A stretch of 33,983 nt of DNA from Syntrophobacteraceae bacterium. GTDB lineage: Bacteria > Desulfobacterota > Syntrophobacteria > Syntrophobacterales > Syntrophobacteraceae. The position numbers were made by a program, and so were the translations under genes. The notes below the pieces were generated by a model that worked only from the letters and a program-made list of their open reading frames with translations, was not told the DNA's origin and did no database searches. Shown one piece after another: positions 7,177 to 15,299 of this stretch. The stretch is taken from positions 1 to 33,983 of the forward strand of contig JAGPLX010000027.1 in the NCBI GenBank assembly GCA_018053185.1, in the 5' to 3' direction. Within the stretch, counting starts at the first letter, position 1. Every line of letters starts with the position of its first letter.

Positions 7177-7372
7177 TAGTGATCGGATGACCTGTCTCCA
7201 TGCTTGGAAGACCCAAAGGAAGGAATGTCTCTCGAATCGATGAGCGAAGCCCTTCGGCACCACGTTTCTGTTGGGAGGGTTTCGTTCCCCGCCGACCATC
7301 CCACCGATCGACACCACACACCGACCCCCTCGCAGAATGGATGCCGTTCGAGCGCCAAAATCTATTCTGCTC

Positions 7373-8113
7373 CTAGGCCGGGGTTGGCTGTGGGAAATCG
7401 GGCTCCCCTTGAAGTGCCTCGAGGGCTTTTCTGGCAGCTTCCTGCTGGGCCTCCTTCTTGCTCTTGCCCGTCCCGTGGGCCAGGACCTGCTCGCCTAGAG
7501 CCACGCTTACGGCAAAGGTCTTGTTGTGGTCCGGCCCCTTTTCCCATTCCACCTGGTAGATTGGCGTCATTTTGTTCCGCGCCTGGGTGAGCTCCTGCAG
7601 TTGGGTCTTGTAATCTTTGTCCAGGTTCCGGAGGGATAGGATCACGTCCCCCGCGTCCAGGTATTCGTGAAACAAACGCTTCACAACGCCGATGGCTGCA
7701 TCCATTCCCCCGTCGAGGTAGACCGCCGCCAGGATTGCCTCGAGGGTGTCTGCAAGCAGAGACGGCTTGTATCTACCTCCCGTGAGTTCCTCTCCTTTGC
7801 CCAGCAATAGGTAGCGACCCACGTTCAGGTCGGTGGCGATCCTGGCTAATTCCTTCTCATTGACGATGGAAGAACGAAAACGGGAGAGGTCCCCCTCCTG
7901 GCACGCGGGAAAGCGATCCAGGAGAAGATGGCTGACTGCCAGCCCCAGAACGGCATCTCCCAAAAACTCGAGGGTTTCGTTGTCCGCTTGGTTCAGTTGA
8001 AGGTTTTCGTGGACATAGGATCGATGAACCAGGGCCTGGAAGAGGTATTTCGGCTTACGAAAGCAGTATTGGAGGGCCTGTTCCAGTTCTTTAAGGATGC
8101 TTGATTGGCTCAT
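7373..8113 (-). CDS. rnc: Ribonuclease III
   Basis: Double-strand-specific endoribonuclease that processes rRNA precursors and other structured RNAs. The 246-aa protein has the family signature NETLEFLGDAVL at 45-56, with catalytic E49 and D53. The second acidic pair is D122 and E125 in LLADTLEA. A linker leads to a C-terminal double-stranded-RNA-binding domain from about residue 168 (DYKTQLQELTQ) to KSKKEAQQEAARKALEAL. All Mg2+-binding residues are present and length is normal. It is divergent from gmhB and on the same strand as the era operon, but about 0.6 kb containing the YeeE/YedE relic separates them. The rnc-era association is conserved in many bacteria. Confidence 0.95.
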   Translation of the reverse strand: MSQSSILKELEQALQYCFRKPKYLFQALVHRSYVHENLQLNQADNETLEFLGDAVLGLAVSHLLLDRFPACQEGDLSRFRSSIVNEKELARIATDLNVGRYLLLGKGEELTGGRYKPSLLADTLEAILAAVYLDGGMDAAIGVVKRLFHEYLDAGDVILSLRNLDKDYKTQLQELTQARNKMTPIYQVEWEKGPDHNKTFAVSVALGEQVLAHGTGKSKKEAQQEAARKALEALQGEPDFPQPTPA

Positions 8114-8215
8114 TTCATTCTGCTACCTTACGGGCATGAGAGCAAGTCCCGGCTAATTGTGGTTGCACCTGGACGGGAAGTCAAGAACGAAAGAAACCCC
8201 CTCTGAGGAACCCTC

Positions 8216-8803
8216 ATGCTGGTTTGGATAGGATATCCCAGGCCCTCATCCCCCAAGTTCCTGTTTCTCGACCGGGATGGGGTCATCAATGTGGACAGCA
8301 GCCGGTATGTCAAGAGTTGGGAGGAGTTTCACTTTTATCCCGACGCCCTGGATGCCCTCCGTTTCCTGAGGGAACGATCCGTGCACGCAATTCTCATCAG
8401 CAACCAATCGGTTGTGAATCGAGGACTCATGACCCTTGCTCAACTCTGGGAGCTCCATGGCAGGATGGTGAGGGAGATCCGACAGGCGGGCGGCGACCTT
8501 CTGGCAGCCTTTTATTGTCCTCACCGTCCAGACGAAAACTGCTCCTGCCGAAAGCCTCTGCCCAGGATGGTTCACTACGCTGCCGAACTTTTTTCCATTG
8601 ATCCGGCAAAGACTTATCTGATCGGAGATCGGAAGACCGACATCCTGGCCGCAGGGGAATCCGGCTGCAAATCCATTCTCGTGGAAAGATCGGATTCGGA
8701 ACATCCGCCCGAAGGGGTATGGGATGGTTGGCAGCCCGAGGAACGGTATCCAACCATCCTCGATGCGGTGAAGACTCTGTGGGAGCAGGGCAAGCTGTCA
8801 TGA
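8216..8803 (+). CDS. gmhB: D-glycero-beta-D-manno-heptose 1,7-bisphosphate 7-phosphatase
   Basis: HAD-family phosphatase that removes the 7-phosphate of heptose bisphosphate on the way to ADP-heptose for the lipopolysaccharide inner core. The nucleophile motif is FLDRDGVIN, with D19 and D21. The zinc loop that marks GmhB is CPHRPDENCSC, giving C101, H103, C109 and C111. LISNQS is HAD motif II, and LIGDRKTDILAA is motif IV with the Mg2+ aspartates. 195 aa is typical. A GAGGAA sequence precedes the ATG. It implies an LPS-bearing Gram-negative cell. It diverges from rnc with about 100 bases between; no other heptose genes are in the window. Confidence 0.9.
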   Translation: MLVWIGYPRPSSPKFLFLDRDGVINVDSSRYVKSWEEFHFYPDALDALRFLRERSVHAILISNQSVVNRGLMTLAQLWELHGRMVREIRQAGGDLLAAFYCPHRPDENCSCRKPLPRMVHYAAELFSIDPAKTYLIGDRKTDILAAGESGCKSILVERSDSEHPPEGVWDGWQPEERYPTILDAVKTLWEQGKLS

Positions 8804-8864
8804 GGGAAGATCATTGGATGGATCGAAGACACCTCAAGAACTCTTGATGCAGGAAGGATCACCC

Positions 8865-9536
8865 ATGTTCTACCCCCCATTTCTCTTCTTTTTTCTGTTT
8901 GCGTTCCTTTTTCTTCTGCTCTTCGCCTTTTCCCTGGTCCAGTTTGGGATCTTCTCCTGGGCATTCGCCAAGCTGGGAATTGCTCCGGAACACCTGTTTT
9001 CCTTGCTGTTCCTCTCCATAGTGGGAAGTATGATCAACATCCCCATTCGAAGGATTCCTATCGAAACAGACATGGAAGACCTGGAGACCGTCTCGTTCTA
9101 TGGCATTCGGTTCCGCCCCCCGCGATGGCACCGGAGTCGGGAGATGGTGCTGGCGGTGAATGTGGGGGGTGCCTTGATCCCCACCGGACTTTCCCTCTAC
9201 CTGCTTTTTCATGCACCCTACCCGTTCCGGATGCTGCTTGCCCTGGCTGCGGTGACTTATGTGGTGTACCGGACGGCCAGACCGGTCCCCGGCCTGGGAA
9301 TAGCCACCCCCATGTTCATTCCGCCCCTGGTCGCCGCCCTGGTTGCCCTTATCCTGGATCCCCAGTCGGCACCAGCTACGGCCTACACGGCAGGAACCCT
9401 GGGCACCTTGATTGGAGCGGACCTGCTTCATCTGGACAAGTTGAAGGAATTGAGAGCACCGGTGGCTTCCATCGGAGGAGCCGGAACCTTCGACGGAATT
9501 TTTCTGACCGGGATTCTGGCCGTACTGCTGGCGTGA
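8865..9536 (+). CDS. DUF1614-family integral membrane protein
   Basis: A 223-aa protein with many membrane segments. Very hydrophobic runs follow the start MFYPPFLFFFLF and continue at the segments ending GSMINIPIRR, LIPTGLSLYLLF, PPLVAALVALIL and GIFLTGILAVLLA. The pattern, including NIPIRRIP after the second helix and the late GADLLHL and SIGGAGTFDGIFLTG blocks, is that of the DUF1614 family, whose function is not known. An upstream TTG at 8814 is in frame, but AGGAAGG six to eight bases before ATG 8865 makes the later start much better. It follows gmhB by about 60 bases and may share its transcript. Confidence 0.8.
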   Translation: MFYPPFLFFFLFAFLFLLLFAFSLVQFGIFSWAFAKLGIAPEHLFSLLFLSIVGSMINIPIRRIPIETDMEDLETVSFYGIRFRPPRWHRSREMVLAVNVGGALIPTGLSLYLLFHAPYPFRMLLALAAVTYVVYRTARPVPGLGIATPMFIPPLVAALVALILDPQSAPATAYTAGTLGTLIGADLLHLDKLKELRAPVASIGGAGTFDGIFLTGILAVLLA

Positions 9537-10322
9537 CCGGACATGAAACGCTGTGCTTTCATCCTCGGCTTTTTCCCTCCTCGGGAGTCATCCGAAAATA
9601 ACCTGGATCGGAGCAGAAAGCGTCGGCATTAAGGAGGAAGCGAAGTAGTCCGTGCTGGGAAAACCGTGCAGAAAAGGGGGACCGGCGATGGTCGAACAGG
9701 GGTGGAATGGAGGTCGGGGAGATACACAGCTGTATAGACAGGATCGTGCCGGGAAGCAGAAAGAAGTGGCGGCCCACCATGAACGGATTCGATCCTTCCT
9801 GGAGAAGAGGGGGCCTTTGTGGGCGGTCACTGAGTTCTTCTGGTTCGGAAAAGGGAAAATACGTGCAGAGGCTCAGATCCTGGCTGGGAATTCTCTCATG
9901 ACGACGCCAATCGACGAAGCATAAGATGAATCATACCGATTTACCCCATTTTCTTGCTCGTCCGGGTCGGTTCCTCCTAATCCTTGCCGAGACGGTTGGA
10001 ACGACCAGGTTAAGGGAACGTGCGCTCCACAACCCACCTTCGGGGGAGACCCACAAATCCTTATTGGTCATCGCTCCGTTTTGTCCGCAATGAGCTGAGG
10101 AATCCGTGCGGCAACCCATAACAGGCTCAACGAAGCTCGGTGACAAACCTGAGTTTTTCAGAGACCGCCCAATACCATCATCCTCAATCCATATAGCCGC
10201 ACCAGCCCTATGCTCCTTTCACAAAAGGTCTCTCTATTGCGGTCTATAACTCAACATCCTACGATCACCTGCCGGAGGATAGGCGGCCTGATTTGGCCAA
10301 AACGGAGTTTTTACACACCAAC
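9537..10322. other. Gene-poor 0.8-kb region
   Basis: No confident gene. A GTG-started 90-codon plus frame (9652-9924) follows an AAGGAGGA sequence at about 9630 but has no recognisable family. On the minus strand near 10030-10075 the short peptide DLWVSPEGGLW recalls the active-site loop of biotin-protein ligase (W-x-S-P-x-G-G-L), but flanking blocks are absent or out of frame. I could not identify a 6S, SRP or tmRNA signature. Confidence 0.4.
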
Positions 10323-10355
10323 AAAAAGGGCTACAACCTGTGCAGGTTGTAGCCC
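10323..10355 (-). terminator. Intrinsic terminator of tRNA-Arg
   Basis: A perfect 13-bp stem (10328-10340 with 10343-10355, arm GGGCTACAACCTG) with a 2-base loop is followed on the minus strand by five T (10327-10323). It lies 11 bases beyond the tRNA 3' end. The stem is very strong and is itself a striking palindrome. Confidence 0.85.
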
Positions 10356-10366
10356 CTTGATTTTAC

Positions 10367-10443
10367 TGGTGCGCCCGACAGGATTCGAACCTGTGGCCTA
10401 CGGATTCGTAGTCCGGCACTCTATCCGGCTGAGCTACGGGCGC
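10367..10443 (-). tRNA. tRNA-Arg (anticodon ACG), CCA encoded
   Basis: On the minus strand the 77-base gene has acceptor arms GCGCCCG and CGGGCGC, the D-arm AGCTCAGCCGGATAGAGT, the anticodon loop CTACGAA (ACG, read with wobble inosine for CGU/CGC/CGA), the T-arm CAGGTTCGAATCCTG, discriminator A and an encoded CCA (10369-10367). The first anticodon-stem pair is a C-U mismatch; the other four pairs are canonical. It matches bacterial tRNA-Arg(ACG) closely, so the tadA deaminase would be expected elsewhere in the genome. Confidence 0.95.
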
Positions 10444-10678
10444 GTCTGATTGGCTGGCCCTTCATCTAGCAAAATTCCCCCGTCCAGGCAAGGGAAAACT
10501 CCCGGAATTGCGTACGCCTTTACCCGGCACACTCCCTGGAGATCTTCTTACCTGTCCCTTGAGCCGGGGAGCACCGAGCCGCTTCATTGCGCCTGCGGGA
10601 CCGTGTCAGGGGCACCTTGCGTCGTGTCTTGTCCGTATTTGCCTTTGAAAAGGGAGGACGAAAACCCGGGGGCAAGTT

Positions 10679-10707
10679 TTGACACCGGCAATGATTTGGA
10701 ATAGTCT
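10679..10707 (+). promoter_or_regulatory. Candidate promoter of murJ
   Basis: TTGACA (10679-10684), then a 17-base spacer, then TAGTCT (10702-10707). The -35 is perfect and the -10 matches three of six bases. It lies about 100 bases before murJ. The rest of 10444-10810 shows no gene. Confidence 0.4.
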
Positions 10708-10810
10708 GAAATGACCGTCCGGATTTGCTTAAGAAAGACAGGCGGACTAAAGAACTGCGGAAGCAAGCTGGGGAAAAATTCTCGTTTACCACTCGGAAAA
10801 GAACCGTTCG

Positions 10811-12379
10811 ATGGGATTCTGGAATCGTCGCCAAGAGATGGGGTGGGCTGCCCTAATCATGGGCTTCAGCGTGTTCCTGTCCCGGTTCATGGGTCTCATC
10901 CGTGATAAGATCATCTCGTATTTTTTTGGTGCCACTCGGGAGACGGACCTCTATTTTGCCGCGTTCGTGATCCCTGACTTCATCAATTACCTCTTGGCCG
11001 GCGCCTACTTTTCCATCACCCTGATCCCTCTCCTTGCGGAATACTTCCATCGGGAAGAAGAGGAAGGCTGGAAGTTCCTGTCCGCGATCCTTACGTGGAT
11101 CTTCCTGGCAGCGGGTGCCTTGACGGTTGTCGCAATGATCCTGTCACCAAGACTCGCTTTCCTGGCGGCCCCCGGTCTCGATGGCCCATCCCTTGATCGC
11201 CTTGCCCGTTTCCTTTGCATTGTTCTGCCGGCCCAGGTGTGCTTCCTCCTGGGTTCCTGCTTCACGGCGGTTTTGTACCTGCGCAAGCAGTTCCTGCTGC
11301 CGGCCGTGGTCCCGCTGGTTTACAATTTCATGATTATTCTGGGCGGAGTGGTCCTGCGCGCGCGCGGCATGGAGGGATTTTGCTGGGGAGTCCTGGGGGG
11401 GGCTCTATTGGGGAATTTTCTGCTGCCTCTTTTGGCGGTGAGAAAGGGAGGAGGGAGTCGGTTTCGGCCAAGGCTTGCTCATCCGGGTCTCAAGAAGTTT
11501 CTGTTCCTGGCTTTACCCCTCATGTTGGGACAGTCCATCGTGGTGCTGGACGAGCAGTTCACGAGGGTGTTCGCCTCTCTTGCGGGAGCCGGTGCCGTTA
11601 GTTGGCTGAACTACGGACGCCGGATCATGATGGTGCCCGTGGGTGTGGTGGCTCAGGGGGCGGGCGTGGCCTCGTACCCCTTCCTTGCAGATCTGGTTGC
11701 TCAAAAGGCATTCTCGAAGTTTTATGAAACCTTGAATCAGGCACTTCGAAACGTCTGTGTACTCCTGATTCCCCTCTCTCTTTGGATGGTGACCGTCTCG
11801 GGCCCCATTGTGCTGTTGATTTTTCAGCAGGGAAGTTTCGGGTCAAACGACACGGTTCAGACCACACGGGTCCTCAAAGTCCTTCTGTTGGTGGTCCTGT
11901 TTTGGGGGGGGCAGCAGATAGTAGCTCGAGGATACTACGCCCGGCAGGATACTCTTACCCCGGCCGTAGTGGGAACCTTGACCACACTCGTGTCCATCCC
12001 GATTTTCTATATGGGGAGTCTGCACTTTGGAGCCTTGGGGGTTGCTGGGGCCAGTGGCGTTTCGGTGATCTTGTACTCATTGGTGCTTTGCGGCTGGTGG
12101 TGTCGCCGCTTCGGATCGGAAGCGTTCCAGGGATTAGGAGTAGCGCTTGGAAAGACTCTGCTGGTCTCTCTCGTGTGTTGTGTGCCCAGTCATTGGGTGG
12201 TCCGGGAGCTGTTTATTCAGGACTCCTGCCACCCGTACCTTTCCGCCTCCGGGGCAATATTCCTGAGCGGACTGATGTACGGGGGACTTTTTTTGATTCT
12301 CGGGCGCATTTTTCTTAGATCTTTACTCCGGCCTTTCCTGGAAAGGGCATGGGTTCCCGGCCGTCGACTGCTTCGATGA
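10811..12379 (+). CDS. murJ: Lipid II flippase MurJ
   Basis: MurJ flips the peptidoglycan precursor lipid II across the cytoplasmic membrane. The 522-aa protein is hydrophobic throughout with about 14 predicted helices. The start matches the family: SVFLSRFMGLIRDKIISYFFG, where the MurJ-typical RxxGxxRD motif has the arginines needed for substrate binding. It continues with TDLYFAAFVIPDFINYLLA and FSITLIPLL, matching the D-x-F-x-x-A-x-x-I-P-x-x-x-x-x-L-L pattern. Later SWLNYGRRIMMVPVGV and the ARGYYARQDTLTPAVV block are also characteristic. No frame damage. The ribosome-binding site is weak (GGAAAAG). A PilZ gene follows after 150 bases without an obvious gene between. Confidence 0.93.
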   Translation: MGFWNRRQEMGWAALIMGFSVFLSRFMGLIRDKIISYFFGATRETDLYFAAFVIPDFINYLLAGAYFSITLIPLLAEYFHREEEEGWKFLSAILTWIFLAAGALTVVAMILSPRLAFLAAPGLDGPSLDRLARFLCIVLPAQVCFLLGSCFTAVLYLRKQFLLPAVVPLVYNFMIILGGVVLRARGMEGFCWGVLGGALLGNFLLPLLAVRKGGGSRFRPRLAHPGLKKFLFLALPLMLGQSIVVLDEQFTRVFASLAGAGAVSWLNYGRRIMMVPVGVVAQGAGVASYPFLADLVAQKAFSKFYETLNQALRNVCVLLIPLSLWMVTVSGPIVLLIFQQGSFGSNDTVQTTRVLKVLLLVVLFWGGQQIVARGYYARQDTLTPAVVGTLTTLVSIPIFYMGSLHFGALGVAGASGVSVILYSLVLCGWWCRRFGSEAFQGLGVALGKTLLVSLVCCVPSHWVVRELFIQDSCHPYLSASGAIFLSGLMYGGLFLILGRIFLRSLLRPFLERAWVPGRRLLR

Positions 12380-12529
12380 GAAGTAATCCAAAATCCTCTT
12401 TCGATCCCCCTGGTTCCATCCAACCCGCGCCCATATTCACCTTTACTTTGCCTGTCTGGAAAGCTATTTTCACACCTGGAAAAAGGCGGGAAGTCGATCC
12501 AGTGAGCTCCGAGGCACAGGTACTCCCTC

Positions 12530-13159
12530 ATGAAGAAAGGGAAGCTCCCCCTCATCGTAGAAAGCGAAATCTTCCTTGTCTGTGCGGATCACAAGTCCCA
12601 CAAAGCCAAGGGGCGGGTCCTCGGGGCTCGCCATGGGGACTTCATCCTCGTAGAGAACGCGGTATACCGTCCAAACGAGCGTTTCAGCGTACCGTTGGAG
12701 GGTACACTCAACTGCTCCTATCCACACGAGGGGGATGTGTATCACTTCCAGAGTCGCATTCAGACCGATTTGGGAAACGGGCTGGCCTTTCTGGAATATC
12801 CCCTCCAGTTTCAGGTGGAGAAAATCCGGAAACATCACCGGATTCTTGTGGATATCGAAACCCGCTTTTACCTCCAAGGGGCCGAGGAACCCATGGATGC
12901 GACCATGACGGACATCAGCGAGGGAGGGTGTTGCCTCGTGGTGTCTGCCCTGTTTCCGGCGGTGCGTCATACAGTGTGTGAGATCGAACTGACACTTCCG
13001 GATGATCAACAGATCGTAGGGCTTAAGGCCAAGATTCAGAAGATAGGGTTTTCCACCCTGAGGAAGACGACGGAACTCGGCCTTCAATTTCTCGGTCCGG
13101 CGGAACCCATGGCCAAGATCGCATCTTTCTGTCATTTTTGCATGTTTTTCAAAGTGTGA
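12530..13159 (+). CDS. PilZ-domain c-di-GMP-binding protein with YcgR-like N-domain
   Basis: The 209-aa protein has an N-terminal beta-rich domain (about 8-95), as in YcgR-type proteins, followed by a PilZ domain. The two c-di-GMP contact motifs are present: RKHHR (R100 and R104; RxxxR) in the linker, and DISEGG (D128, S130, G133; D/NxSxxG). It should bind the second messenger cyclic di-GMP in the cytoplasm and pass the signal to a partner. In YcgR relatives that partner is the flagellar motor, but here it is unknown. No flagellar genes are nearby. An HD-GYP protein at 32963 could remove the ligand. A GAAAGGGAAG-like purine run follows the ATG rather than preceding it, so the start is slightly uncertain. 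Confidence 0.8.
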   Translation: MKKGKLPLIVESEIFLVCADHKSHKAKGRVLGARHGDFILVENAVYRPNERFSVPLEGTLNCSYPHEGDVYHFQSRIQTDLGNGLAFLEYPLQFQVEKIRKHHRILVDIETRFYLQGAEEPMDATMTDISEGGCCLVVSALFPAVRHTVCEIELTLPDDQQIVGLKAKIQKIGFSTLRKTTELGLQFLGPAEPMAKIASFCHFCMFFKV

Positions 13160-13373
13160 TACCGGCAGCCGGGGTACTCTCCCCCGGTCATGGGAGTCGT
13201 TACTCTATTGATACCCGGATTCCTGGACACCCCCCTGTATGTTGGGGTGAAAAGCATTCTGAAGGTTCGATCCCGGAGGAGGGGAAGCTGTAGACCCTCT
13301 TCCGCCGGGTTGAGGATTTCGACATGATTCGGGACGAATGGTCGGGGAAATCCCCGCCGCTTTGGGTAGCTAC

Positions 13374-13402
13374 TTGACAAAAGATAGTGCCGTCACTAGG
13401 TT
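13374..13402 (+). promoter_or_regulatory. Promoter of hrcA-grpE-dnaK
   Basis: TTGACA (13374-13379), a 17-base spacer, and TAGGTT (13397-13402). It ends four bases before the CIRCE operator, so bound HrcA would cover the start of transcription near 13409. Placement relative to CIRCE raises confidence despite the weak -10. Confidence 0.7.
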
Positions 13403-13405
13403 GGT

Positions 13406-13432
13406 TTAGCACTCGTTTTTGGAGAGTGCTAA
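13406..13432 (+). promoter_or_regulatory. CIRCE operator (HrcA-binding site)
   Basis: A perfect inverted repeat TTAGCACTC-N9-GAGTGCTAA, exactly the CIRCE consensus. HrcA binds it to repress heat-shock genes. It sits between the promoter and hrcA, giving autoregulation of the whole cluster. Confidence 0.98.
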
Positions 13433-13452
13433 TAGCATGCGGGAGATATCCG

Positions 13453-14499
13453 GTGATTGAGATCTCAGGGAGGGACAGCCAGGTTCTCGAGGCCGTGGTA
13501 TCCGACTATCTCCAGTCCGGTGAGCCGGTGGGGTCGCGCACCGTCGCCAAACGCTATGGACTGAAGGTAAGTTCTGCTACTATTCGCAACATTATGTCCG
13601 ACCTGGAAGAGCTTGGATTGTTGTCTCAACCACACACCTCGGCGGGAAGAGTGCCGACGGAAAAAGGGCTTCGCATTTATCTCGACACCCTCATGAGATC
13701 CAAGACCTTGGGAAAGGAAGAACGATCCCAAATCCGCCGGGCCTTCCAGGAGAACAAGTCGGATATCCAGGCGATCCTTCAACAGACATCGAAGGTGCTG
13801 TCCCGCTTCTGCAAGCAGGCGGGAGTGGTGCTGTGGCCCAAGTGGAAGGCTACTCGGCTGAAACACATCGAGTTTGTGCGGTTGAGGGCTCACCAGGTAA
13901 TGGTGATTCTTATTTCCAGTACCGGCATGGTGAAGCACAGTCTGATCGAGTGGCCTGAAGACATCAAGCAGGAAGAACTGGACAAGTGTGGACGATATCT
14001 CAATGAGTTATGCCAGGATTTGCCCCTCGGGGATGTCAAGCAGCGCGTTCTAGACGAGATGCTCAAGGAAAAGGTGCTTTTTGATACGCTCTACGCCAGG
14101 GCACTGGAGGTAACCCAGCAGTTTTTTGAATCATCCCTGGAGAACAGCGATGTGTACATCGAGGGACAGACCAACCTGCTGAAGAATCCGGAATTTACGG
14201 ACGTGCAGCGCCTCAAGGGCATACTGGAGGCTCTCGAGAATAAGTCCAGGATCATACGGCTTCTGGACATGTCACTCAAGGACTCTCCGGGGGTACAGAT
14301 CATCCTGGGTCCCGAGAGTGAACTTCAGGAGCTCCAGGAGATCAGTTTGATCTCATCCCCATACGGCCATGGAGACACCCTGTTGGGGGTACTGGGCGTG
14401 ATAGGTCCCTTGCGCATGGATTATCCTCGCATCATCCCGGTGGTGGAATTCACTGCGAGTCTTTTGAGCCAATTGCTCAACGATCCGGAGGAAATTTGA
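13453..14499 (+). CDS. hrcA: Heat-inducible transcription repressor HrcA
   Basis: HrcA represses heat-shock operons by binding CIRCE; GroEL helps it fold, which links repression to chaperone load. From GTG 13453 the protein is 348 aa. The winged-helix DNA-binding domain is clear: SGEPVGSRTVAKRYGLKVSS, then ATIRNIMSDLEELGLLSQPH and TSAGRVPTEKGLRIYLD. The C-terminal domain ends with PYGHGDTLLGVLGVIGPLRMDY, the conserved HrcA end block. An upstream in-frame start at 13387 would place the CIRCE operator inside the gene. GGGAG at 13441-13445, seven bases before GTG 13453, supports the start used here. grpE and dnaK follow on the same strand. Confidence 0.95.
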   Translation: MIEISGRDSQVLEAVVSDYLQSGEPVGSRTVAKRYGLKVSSATIRNIMSDLEELGLLSQPHTSAGRVPTEKGLRIYLDTLMRSKTLGKEERSQIRRAFQENKSDIQAILQQTSKVLSRFCKQAGVVLWPKWKATRLKHIEFVRLRAHQVMVILISSTGMVKHSLIEWPEDIKQEELDKCGRYLNELCQDLPLGDVKQRVLDEMLKEKVLFDTLYARALEVTQQFFESSLENSDVYIEGQTNLLKNPEFTDVQRLKGILEALENKSRIIRLLDMSLKDSPGVQIILGPESELQELQEISLISSPYGHGDTLLGVLGVIGPLRMDYPRIIPVVEFTASLLSQLLNDPEEI

Positions 14500-14594
14500 T
14501 GTCGGCGGGGGGAATCCGGAAGGACTGGTGAAAAGAAAACTTCTTCTTTTGTAATTCCAGGGCAATAGGACGGCTTAAGGAGGTAGGATCTGAA

Positions 14595-15182
14595 ATGTCT
14601 GAAGTGCCAAAAAGGCAGGATGCTATGGAACCGGGCGAGACTTCTCGGGAAGAAGAGCTGAAAGCCGCGGTGACCGAATCCGCGTCGACATCGGAGGATG
14701 ACCGGGATGCAGACCTGATCGCTCAGAAGGACGAGGAGATCAGGCAGCTCAAGGATCGTGTCCTGCGACTGTCCGCCGAGATGGAAAACACGAGGAAACG
14801 GCTCGAGCGGGAACGGTCGGAGGGGATTGCCTTCGCCAACGAATGCCTCATTCGAGAGCTTCTTCCTGTCTTGGACAATCTAGAACGAGCCATACAGCAT
14901 GCCGAAAACGAAACCGGCTACCAGAACCTGGTGGAAGGAATTCGGATGACCATGAAGGCTTTCCTCGATGTATTGGGGAAGTTTGGTTGTGCTCCTTTTG
15001 AATCCACGGGGAAGGTGTTCGATCCCAATTTCCACGAAGCGATCATGCAAAGGGATGACCCGGAAAAGCCCGGCAAGACGGTGTTGGAAGAGTTGCAGAA
15101 GGGCTACACCCTTCATGGTCGTCTCCTTCGGCCCGCTCTCGTCGTGGTATCAAGGAATGTCAACCATGGTGGAGAGGGGTGA
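14595..15182 (+). CDS. grpE: Nucleotide exchange factor GrpE
   Basis: GrpE releases ADP from DnaK and so resets the chaperone cycle. The 195-aa protein has an acidic, flexible N-terminus (1-40), then a long coiled coil (about 40-85, KDEEIRQLKDRVLRLSAEME and onwards) that forms the dimer stalk. A four-helix segment holds LIRELLPVLDNLERAI, and a beta-wing end holds FDPNFHEAIMQRDDPEKPG. The end GYTLHGRLLRPALVVVS is the conserved C-terminal block. AGGAGG at 14579-14584 gives a strong ribosome-binding site. It is downstream of hrcA under the same CIRCE promoter. Confidence 0.96.
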   Translation: MSEVPKRQDAMEPGETSREEELKAAVTESASTSEDDRDADLIAQKDEEIRQLKDRVLRLSAEMENTRKRLERERSEGIAFANECLIRELLPVLDNLERAIQHAENETGYQNLVEGIRMTMKAFLDVLGKFGCAPFESTGKVFDPNFHEAIMQRDDPEKPGKTVLEELQKGYTLHGRLLRPALVVVSRNVNHGGEG

Positions 15183-15299
15183 GTCATGAATCCAGGGGCT
15201 GAACCTCGGGAAAGTAGAAGATAATCCACATCAGAGGGACCAGGGTCACACAGCAGCCGCCATTGGGATCAGCGGCTACGAATAGAGGAGGCAAGTCAT

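Noticed and set aside
9931-10230. 6S RNA or RNase P RNA candidate
   Set aside because: I looked for the open-bubble rod of 6S and the conserved RNase P blocks and found neither convincingly.
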